From Hanleya hanleyi (lineage: Eukaryota; Mollusca; Polyplacophora; Lepidopleurida; Hanleyidae): DNA of 64,000 nucleotides. Shown piece after piece: positions 55,385-64,000 of the stretch; position 1 is the stretch's first letter, and each line of letters begins with the position of its first letter. The notes beneath the pieces were generated by a model. It was not told the origin of the DNA and ran no database searches. It worked only from the letters and a program-made list of their open reading frames with translations. Both the position numbers and the translations under genes were made by a program. Location of the stretch: assembly GCA_036873755.1 (NCBI GenBank), contig JAVTVY010020541.1, positions 17,126 through 81,125 on the forward strand, read 5' to 3'.

Positions 55385-57440
55385 TGTACGGACATTTCTC
55401 CCACCGGACATTTCCCCCAGTGGGCATTTCCCCCAGTGGACATTTCCCCCACCCTATATTTTGTGGTTATTTTGAACATAGTTTTCAAATAATTTGGCAA
55501 TAACACACATTTTTTAATATTTTTTTATTTTATATATAAAAAGGATTTCCACATATGTTTTACGATAAATGAGTCACATAGTGATAATACAAGCGTCTAG
55601 TCCGTCATCCATAATTCAGCCGTCGTCCATTAAAGAATATCCGCGTCCATAATTCAAAGACCTATTCCATATCCATATAACAGTATTAGCACCAAATTCA
55701 AAAAAGACAATCATAGTATACATAAACATAGGCTAGTTTCCTGCAAGAGAGAAGCGGTCAACAGTTTCAATGATGCCGACAAGACATCATGATGTTCCAA
55801 AAATATAAAATCCGTATCGCTGATCAGTATTCTTAATCCATAATAATCGTTCTAAAGTCGTTATCTAGAGAATGGTGTATCTCAGTCACGCTTTGATTGT
55901 GACTGTTCATATGAGCACCATGAGGATCTTGAAGTACATGGGTTCATACGGCCCCTAGCCCCGGGTTAAGCGGAATTAGACACAAGTTACGAAACGTAGC
56001 GCCATAGATCTTGCACGCTACGTTCGTATTTTGCTATCAGCATGCGATATGTATCGCCAAATTTGAGAAACTTTGAGTGGAGGCGCTTGGGGGAATAGCC
56101 CTGTTTTATAAGTTTCTGCAACAATGTTTTGTGACGTTGATTGAAATCGTCACAATTAACACAGGATCTAGCAAATGCTACTAGGTGAGATATGTATACG
56201 CCATATGCAGGTCCCACTGGAATATTACTGTCCAGAAAGGGATAGTTTACGATGTCGAAATTGTAATCATCTCTTTTGTCATAAAGTCGACGAGAGAGAA
56301 TGCCCGCTTCATTTTTATAGAGATAGAGATCTAAATATGATGTGCCTGTAGGGCTATCTGTAGTTTCCTTCAAATCCAGTGAAGGTGGATATATATCCTT
56401 CACTGCGTCATTTATATAGCGATTATCCACAGCGAGAAGATCGTCTATATAGCGTTTGGTGAATGAAAAGGAACGGGCTTTGAATGGATCGGTTTTTGAA
56501 AGCGCCTGCATATAGTCATATTCATAAGAGAACAGATACAGGTCAGCCAACAGGGGTGCGCAATTAGTACCCATTGGAATACCTATATGCTGTTGATATA
56601 TTGTGTTGCCAAATTTCACATAGATATTTTTGATGAGAAATTCATGCAACTCTATAAACAAAGAAACATCCCATGAATGATATCTCTTGTATGTAGTAGA
56701 GCTAAAGAATGCTTTATGGCTTCCGACATTAATATATCTACGATCTGTTTTCTTGAACACAGATACTATTAATGAACTTAGACGGTCAATAAGGTCCTAA
56801 TGAGGGATTGTAGTATAGAGAGTCGAGAAATCCCATGTGGATACATGTCTGTACGGTATGTGACCTTTAGCATCAAGTTCCTCCGTAAGACATTTTGATT
56901 TTTTAATATCCACATACATTCAACGCCAGACATTATACATATACACAGTATACATCAGTATTATACAGTCCTATATCACATTTGAAAACAATATAAAAGT
57001 TATATGAATATTATATGTTATCACTATGTGATTCATTATATTGTTTAAAAATGTGCTATATAATATATAATGTGCTTTCTCGTAAAACTTATTATAAAAA
57101 TAGGCCTATGTGCTATATTGTTTTAAAATGTGCTATAAGACTGTATAATACTGCTATATACAGTGTATATGTATAATATCTTATCACTATTTGACTCATT
57201 TATCGTAAAACATATGTGGAAATCCTCACATCCTTTTTATAGAAAATAATAAATATATATTTAAAAAAATTGTGTTTTTTTTTTTTTGTCGACGAGAAAA
57301 CCTAAAACTATAGGGTGGGGGAAATGTCCACTGGGGAAAATGCCCACTGGGGAAATGCCCACCGGGGGAAATGTCCATGGGGAAAATGTCCGCTGGGGGA
57401 AATGTCCACTGGGGGAAATGCCCTGGATTCACAATAAAAG
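55385..57440. mobile_element. Composite element with ~200-bp inverted ends around a reverse-transcriptase relic
   Basis: The left end (55385-55590: repeated GGACATTTCCCCCA, then CCACATATGTTTTACGATAA) is inverted at the right (57185-57440: CGTAAAACATATGTGG, then GGGGGAAATGTCC repeats). Between them lie a repeat D copy (55590-55860, minus), a Penelope-like RT fragment and an AT-rich stretch (56950-57180). Best read as nested insertions, or as one Penelope-like copy with inverted flanks. Confidence 0.6.
55987..56930 (-). pseudogene. Penelope-like reverse transcriptase fragment
   Basis: Catalytic motifs are visible on the minus strand: motif A as TWDFSTLYTTIPH upstream of a premature TAG (56797-56799), motif B as GIPMGTNCAPLLADL, motif C as RYIDDLL (YIDD), then YDKRDDYNFDIVNYPF and the C-terminal RHKTLLQKLIKQGY region. 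The open frame from MFKKTDRR (56760) is 257 codons and starts after the stop, so it is not a true start. The wider RT frame begins near 56930. No endonuclease domain is seen. RT identity is secure; the Penelope assignment is likely but from memory of related sequences. Confidence 0.75.
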
Positions 57441-57585
57441 CGTATCTGAGATACAACACATGTCACGAATCGTTAGATTCTTGGTAATGTGCTTTAGAAT
57501 AGGTTAACCAGAAGACTATACTCTGAAGTCATGTGACTGTCGGTATGTCGGCACCTCTTCCCACTTCCCTTATATGCGTTGTAAT

Positions 57586-57870
57586 TTAGCTCTACATACA
57601 AGCGATATCATTCATGAGATGTTTCCTTGTTTATAGAGTTGCTTTAATTCCTCATCAATAATATCTGGCAACACAAGATATCTACAGCATATAGGTATTC
57701 CAAGGGTACTAATTGTGCACCCATTTTGGCCGAATTATATGTGTTCTCTTATCAATACGACTATATGCAGACTCTTTCAAAAACCGGACATTTCAAAACC
57801 CGTTCCTTCTCATTCACCAAACGCTATATACCCGATCTCGATGTGAATATCCGCTATATATATATGATGC
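57586..57870 (+). pseudogene. Second, decayed Penelope-like RT fragment
   Basis: The plus strand encodes AELYVFSYQYDYMQTLSKTG and RSFSFTKRYIPDLD, matching ADLYLFSYEYDYMQALSKTD and RSFSFTKRYIDDLL of the 55987 copy, but the YIDD motif is destroyed and the frame broken. Opposite orientation to the first copy. Confidence 0.7.
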
Positions 57871-59700
57871 AACGAAGAATATATATCCATAATTCATCCT
57901 GTGACCCGATTTTCTTGCGGTATCGGCCTGCATTATACCCGGAATTGAAACATTTACCTTCAGCTCCAGTAAGCTCTTTATATACCTCTGCAATTTGGCA
58001 CTCGCGCATGTATAATTTATCTTTTTCTTGAATAACTTTGGAATTATCTACTGTTTCAATAACAGCAATGGGAGCTATATTCGATAAGTTTACCAAATAG
58101 CTTGTGACTCCATAGTTTTTTTTTGGTGCAATTATATCGAAAGAATATCTAGCATTAATTGCTGGATTAGATGCATTTTTTTCAGGTATTTTCTGGATGA
58201 TTAAATTTATAAAACGACGACAGTATATCATCGATATAGCTTCACATGAATCGTTAACTCTATACATTACACGGTAAATTCTGTCATATATTCTTCGAAT
58301 TGTCTGGAAGCAAGACATAAAAAAACTTTGTCTCATCTTATAATAATAGCCTAAGCTAACTAGCATTTTTCCCGTAATTTATATCGTGCAACGTCAAAAA
58401 TGTATGAAAAGGATTTTAACAGATCCTAGATCCATCGGTTGAACCACATGCAATTAAATGGTTCCTAGGGTATTGTTTACCAGGTCTTAAGATCACGAAC
58501 TAGAACAGGCTAGTATACCACACTAACTTACCTAAAATATTTTGAATTTGTTGTAGCATTTATAAATAAGTCTCAACTTAATGGGCCTATCCATACACAT
58601 AATACCCAAGCAATAACACCTATACAGCTACCCGGCCAATCAGGGGATGTAGTTTCAGCTACTAACTCAAGTAACATTACATCAAACCGATTGTCAGATA
58701 CAGTTCCCAATTAGCAATCAATATATGCTCTTGCTGGGGTTCTCCACCATATTACGTTGTTCGCCCCACCGCTTAAGTTATTCTCTATTTAGGCCTCCCA
58801 TTCACTCAAGACCGGAAAGGGAGTTCTAGAGAATTACCAGTGTAATCCTCTGCCGGGCCGGGAAGGTTGAAACATGCTCGGGAATCATTACTCAATAGTT
58901 TGAGAATTGATTGCCAATTTCTAATTACAGGAACCGAACAACAACCAGTTTGGTAAAATGATGAGATTACTGATTTATTAATAGAATCACAAATAACACA
59001 TCATGGTAAGTTTCACCTTATGTAAGCCATACCATAACAAGAGAATCTGTTTTACACATCAGTAAAAGCATGCACGATTCCATGTTAAAATGTCCTATTC
59101 GGTTAATAACATGTGATCTTGAAACATCGATCACAATTTGTGAATTCGTCATTCAGTGAATGCGCACAGAGAAACATCACCTCACCCAGGCTCCACTCCA
59201 ACCACCACCACTTCTGCACGCACTTCCCCTGTGGATAGAAGCCGTCCCCTGGGCTCTGTAATACCCCCTGCATGTATCTCTTAGACGAAACTTCATCGCA
59301 TCTCATAGATATATTATGAAAGAAGTAACCGCTGTCCCTGGCTGGATCTAAACTGATCACCTAAACTATAAGCGAATATAACACTATAAATTTTGAAGGT
59401 AACGGCATAGTCAACTGTAAGCCTATGATTGGTCAAATTATATTTTTCAGAGCGGCGAACTCGTTGTTCAGTCCAAAAAACTAAAATGAACAAACCATAG
59501 ATATCTAATCAATATAGTCATACCTTGTCGGATCTAATAAATATATTCGTCTGTGTTCATATCTGATGAAATTTAAGTTACCGATATATGTTGTCATCTT
59601 TTACTCCTATATGGATAGTGAAATCCACTCCAGTTGAACTGTTGACCACGACTTAAAAAAAAGATAGTAATAGAGTAATTGTACAAACATAGTCACTGAT
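57870..59700. other. Non-coding stretch downstream of the EF-hand gene
   Basis: No recognised gene. A 170-codon minus frame (57854-58366) is AT-rich, lacks a domain I can name and overlaps the RT relic; unsupported. A minus frame at 59103-59360 (Cys/Trp-rich) could be an exon but has no recognised family. Confidence 0.35.
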
Positions 59701-59702
59701 AA

Positions 59703-60254
59703 TTACGCCTTTCGGAAATTCTTAGCCTGGTCGTGATCGTAAAGTTCCGGAATTTTTTCGGGGCCATCCTCCAAGACGTAATCCAGAATCTCGTCCACAA
59801 ACTCGTCCCTGCTAATACCGCCGTTTCCGTCCCTATCGATCTGCCTGAAGATGTGCTCTATGTAATCCCGGTTATGGATACCAAAAGCATTTTGGTAGAT
59901 CGCGTATTCTTCTAGAGATATTTCTCCATCTCCATTGGAATCGATAACATCAAAGCTTATCTCGGCATATTTCCCAATATTGAACTTCAAAACATCCCTT
60001 TCGTGATTCCAGAAGTGGACCCAGCAGCCAACCCATTGTTCTTCAGACACGGCTTCCTTATAGCCCCTGGATCCATATACTTCCCAGATCAATTCACAAA
60101 CATCCAAAGCAGGGGCAGCTCTGGCTCCGTATATGGTCACCAAGCGTTCGCCATAGCTTCTGAAGTCGTTTTTTGTCACAATTCCATCTTTATCTGTGTC
60201 ACGGTAGTGAAAACGTTTTTTCCACTTCCGGATCAATGCGTCAGATGCTTCCAT
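59703..60254 (-). CDS. Calexcitin / sarcoplasmic calcium-binding protein-like EF-hand protein
   Basis: A 183-aa soluble protein, the usual length for calexcitins and invertebrate sarcoplasmic calcium-binding proteins, which buffer or sense Ca2+ in muscle and neurons. EF-hand loops: residues 19-30 (D19, D21, D23, G24, D30), 105-116 (D105, N107, D109, G110, E116) and 140-151 (D140, D142, N144, G145, E151). The second EF-hand position (about 60-72) lacks ligands, as is common in this family. The ATG has a strong context (CACCATGG) and MEASDALIRKW fits a family N terminus. A pyrimidine-containing tract ending TTGTAG lies ~17 bp upstream, so a 5'-UTR intron is possible. The coding region has no intron; a retrocopy is an alternative. 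The frame is intact. Confidence 0.88.
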   Translation of the reverse strand: MEASDALIRKWKKRFHYRDTDKDGIVTKNDFRSYGERLVTIYGARAAPALDVCELIWEVYGSRGYKEAVSEEQWVGCWVHFWNHERDVLKFNIGKYAEISFDVIDSNGDGEISLEEYAIYQNAFGIHNRDYIEHIFRQIDRDGNGGISRDEFVDEILDYVLEDGPEKIPELYDHDQAKNFRKA

Positions 60255-60299
60255 GGTGGAGCTTGGTACTCTACAACATTAAGACATTAATACCTGTCA

Positions 60300-63200
60300 T
60301 AAAGAATTCTACAACATGTGGACGTTGGTGATGATTCTACAGCATGTGGACATTGATAGAGGTGATGGTGATTCTACAACATATGGACATTGATAGAGGT
60401 GATGATGATTCTACAGCATGGACATAGGTAGAGGGGATGATGATTCTACACCATGTGAACATTGAAAATAAGATGGTGATCCTACATCATCTGAACATTG
60501 ATAGAGGTGATGATGATTCTACTGCATGGACATTGGTAGAGGTGATGATTATTCTACACCATGTGGAGACTTTGAAGTGATGATGATTCTACACCATGTG
60601 GACATTGATAAAGGAGATGGTCATTCTACAACATATGAACATTGATAGAGGAGATGATGCTTCTACAACATGGACATAGGTAGAAGTGATGCTGAATCTA
60701 CGCCATGTGGACATTGATTAAGGACATGGTGATCCTACACCATGGGGACATTGATAAAGGTGATGCTGATTCTACACCATGTAGACGCTGATAAAGGTAA
60801 TGGTGATTCTACACCATGTGGACGTTGAAAGTGGGGATGGTGATTCTATGGACATAGCTAGAGATGATGATGATGATTTTACACCATGTGAATATTGATA
60901 GACGTGATGTTGATTCCACACCATATAGACATTGAGAAAGGAGATGGTGATTCTACAACATATGGACATTGACAGAGGTGATGATGATTCTACAACATGG
61001 ACATTGATAGATTTGATGATGATTCTACACCATATGGACTTTGATAAATGTGATGATGATTCTACACCTTGGTGAAATTGACAAATGTGATGACGATTCT
61101 ACACGATATGGACATTGATAAAGCTGATGATGCTTTTACGCCAAATGGACATTGCCAAAGGTGATGATGATTCTACACCACGTGGACATTGATAAGGGAG
61201 ATAGTGATTTTAGAAAACGGAAACATTGATAAAGGTGATGATGATTCTACACCAAGTGGACATTGATAAGGGAGATAGTGATTTTACAAAACGGAAACAT
61301 TGATAAAGGTGATGATGATTCTACACCATGTGAACATTGATAAATGTGATGATGATTCTACACCTTGTTGAAATTGATAAATGTGATGACGATTCTACAC
61401 CATATGGACATTGATAAAGCTGATGATGATTCTACGCCAAGTGGACATTTACAAAGGTGATGATGATTCTACACCACGTGGACATTGAAAAATGTGATGA
61501 TTATTCTCCACCATGTGGGCAATGATAAAGGTGATGATGATCTACACCGTGTGGACAATAATATAGATCATGATGATTCTGCACCATGTGGACCTTGATA
61601 AATGTGATGATGAGTCTACATTATGTGGGCATTGATAAAGATGGTGATGAGTCTACTCCATGTGGACATTGATAATGGTGATGATGATTCTTCTCTATGT
61701 AGACATTGATAAATTTGATGATTATTCTACACCATATGGGCATTGCTAATGGTCATGGTGATTCTACACCGTGTGGACGATTTGATGATGACTACATTGA
61801 TCAAGGTGATGATGATTCTACACCATGTGGACATTGTTAAATGTGATGATTATTCTACACGTGATCATGATTCTACACCATGTGGACATTGATAAAGGTC
61901 ATGATGATTCTACACCGTGTGGACATTGATGATTGTGATGATGACTCTACACCATGTGGACATTGATAAAGGTGATGATGATTCTACATCATGTGGAAAT
62001 TGATAAAGGTGATGATGGTTACACACCATGTGGAAATTGATAATGTTGATCATGATTCTGCACCATGTGGACATTGATAAAGGTGATGTTAATTCTACAG
62101 CATGTGAACATTGATAGAGGTAATGATGATTCCACACCATGTGGAAATTGATAATAGTGATCATGATTCTGCACCATGTGGACATTGATAAAGGTAATGT
62201 TAATTCTACAGCATGTGGATATTGATAAAGGCGATGATGATTCTACATCATGTGGAAATTGATAAATGTGATGATGATTCTACACCATGTGGAAATTGAT
62301 AATGGTGATCATGATTCTGCATCATGTGGACATTGATAACGGTGATGGTGATTCTACACCATGTGGACATTGATGAACGTGATAGTGATTCTACACCATG
62401 TGGACATTGATAATGGTGATGGTGATTCTCCACCATGTGGACATTGATAAATGTGATGATTATTCTACACCATGTGGGCAATGATAAAGGTGATGATGAT
62501 CTACATCTTGTGGACAATAATATAGCTCATGATAATTCTGCACCATGTGGACCTTGATAAATGTGATGATGAATCTACATTATGTGGGCATTGATAAAGA
62601 TGGTGATGATTCTACTCCATGTGGACATTGATAAAGGTGATGATGATTCTACTCTATGTAGACAATGATCAAGGTGATGATGGTTCTACACCATGTGGAC
62701 ATTGTTAAATGTGATGATTATTCTACACGTGATCATGATTCTACACCATGTGGACATTGATAAAGGTCATGATGATTCTACACCGTGTGGAAATTGATAA
62801 TGGTGACCATGATTCTGCACCATGTGGACATTGATAAAGGTGATGGTGATTCTACACCATGTGGGGGAAGTGTTCTGATAATGAGTGATGTGGAGTTCCT
62901 GCTCCACCATTTAGACAATGATAAAGGTGATGGTGATTCTACATCATGTAGATACTTATCAAAGAGATGGTGATTTTACAGCACGGAAACATTGATAAAG
63001 GTGATCGTGATTCTGCACCATGTAGACATTGATACAGGTGATCATGATTCCACATCATGTAGACATTGATGGAGGTGATCGTGATTCTACATCATGTAGA
63101 CATTGATAATGGTGATCATGATTCCACATCATGTAGACATTGATGGAGGTGATCGTGATTCTACACCATGTAGACATTGATAATGGTGATCATGATTCCA

Positions 63201-64000
63201 CATCATGTAGACATTGATGGAGGTGATCGTGATTCTACATCATGTAGACATTGATAATGGTGATCATGATTCTACACCATGTAGACATTGATAAAGGTGA
63301 TCAGGATTCTACACCATGTAGACATTGATAAAGGTGATCAGGATTCTACACCATGTAGACATTGATAAAGGTGATTGTTATTCTACACCATGTAGACATT
63401 GATAAAGGTGATCATGATTCTACACCATGTAGACATTGATAAAGGTGATTGTTATTCTACACCATGTAGACATTGATAAAGGTGATCATGATTCTACTCC
63501 ATGTGGACATTGATAAAGGTGATGATGATTGTATACCATGTGGACATTGATAAAGGTGATGATGATTGTATACCATGTGGACATTGATAAAGGTGATGAT
63601 GATTGTATACCATGTGGACATTGATAGAGGTGATGATGATTGTACACCATGTAGACATTGATAAAGGTGATCATGATTCTACTCCATGTGGACATTGATA
63701 GAGGTGATTGTTATTCTACACCATGTAGACATTGATAAAGGTGATCATGATTCTACTCCATGTGGACATTGATAAAGGTGATGATGATTGTATACCATGT
63801 GGACATTGATAGAGGTGATTGTTACTCTACACCATGTGGACATTGATAAAGGTGATGATGATTGTACACCATGTAGACATTGATAAATGTGATCATGATT
63901 CTACACCATGTAGACATTGATAGAGGTGATTGTTACTCTACACCATGTGGACATTGATAAAGGTGATGATGATTGTATACCATGTGGACATTGATAAAGG
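60300..64000. repeat. 37-bp minisatellite, at least 3.7 kb, running off the window
   Basis: Tandem units of about 37 bp with consensus GGTGATGATGATTCTACACC plus ATGTGGACATTGATAAA. Units nearest the gene (60300-62000) are the most diverged. From 63000 on they become regular, with higher-order alternation of GATCATGATTC, GATTGTTATTC and GATGATGATTG variants. It lies 5' of the EF-hand gene, perhaps in its first intron or promoter. All ORFs within it are artefacts. Confidence 0.95.

Noticed and set aside
57854..58366. 170-codon minus-strand ORF
   Set aside because: AT-rich, no recognised domain, and its end overlaps an antisense RT relic; not enough to call a gene.
60300..64000. CRISPR-like regular array
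   Set aside because: Units are contiguous without unique spacers, in a eukaryotic context; it is a minisatellite.

Overview
The window is metazoan nuclear DNA, most likely from a mollusc (probably a gastropod). Evidence: no operons and very low coding density; TATA-box/AATAAA transcription units; a tRNA-derived SINE with an invertebrate-type body (30595-30823); a retroposon carrying GTTGGTTGGTTG and TTTAACGTCGC motifs of the kind common in molluscan genomes (53605-53900); LINE and Penelope-like reverse transcriptase relics; and one clear host gene, a calexcitin/sarcoplasmic-calcium-binding-type EF-hand protein (59703-60254). The taxon is an inference.

Positions 1-23200 and 35058-47906 hold three relatives of one large palindromic element family. 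Unit 1 (1 to about 10870, cut by the window edge) and unit 2 (about 11926-23200) share this plan: outer satellite blocks in one orientation, a C2H2 zinc-finger gene pointing outward (type 'ZFa', minus strand), a TG/CA-rich centre with a palindrome (apices near 4962 and 16862), then a small two-finger gene and a second zinc-finger gene (type 'ZFb', plus strand), and the same satellite blocks inverted. Unit 3 (35058-47906, 12,849 bp) is a near-complete palindrome in which both arms carry ZFb and the small gene. It ends in AGTAGTATAGTAAGCG inverted repeats, is flanked by a perfect 6-bp direct repeat GACGTT, and closes at a 5-nt loop at 41427-41431. It therefore looks like an integrated mobile element.

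The satellite blocks consist largely of sequences matching transcription-factor sites: paired CRE (TGACGTCA) every ~176 bp, NRF1-type (TGCGCATGCGCA), YY1-type GCCATTTT hairpins, ETS-type (ACATCCGGGT, CCGGAAGT), E-box (GTCACGTGAC) and nuclear-receptor DR1 (GGGGTCAAAGGTCA). Each ZFa/ZFb copy has the same compact promoter (CTAAAAATAG about 27 bp upstream of TATAAAAG), and most copies end in a conserved hairpin followed by AATAAA. Of six ZFa/ZFb copies only one (2455-3585) is intact; the other five carry different lesions. Their shared C-terminal domain, ending in PIG-stop, resembles the region that precedes the polymerase domain in invertebrate transposon-encoded B-family DNA polymerases. With the 6-bp target duplication and AG terminus, this suggests non-autonomous, satellite-filled derivatives of a Polinton/Maverick-like lineage. 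That link is my inference and needs a search.

Positions 23200-35050 and 47913-59700 are mostly non-coding, with older repeats: diverged copies of the satellite blocks, an inverted-repeat MITE-like element (30176-30501), a SINE, a 5'-truncated LINE (33864-34860), a short secreted-peptide exon (32325-32573), a decayed relative of the ZFa/ZFb C-terminal domain (48514-48988), and a composite of inverted repeats around a Penelope-like reverse transcriptase (55385-57440). The right end is the EF-hand gene followed, on its 5' side, by at least 3.7 kb of a 37-bp minisatellite.
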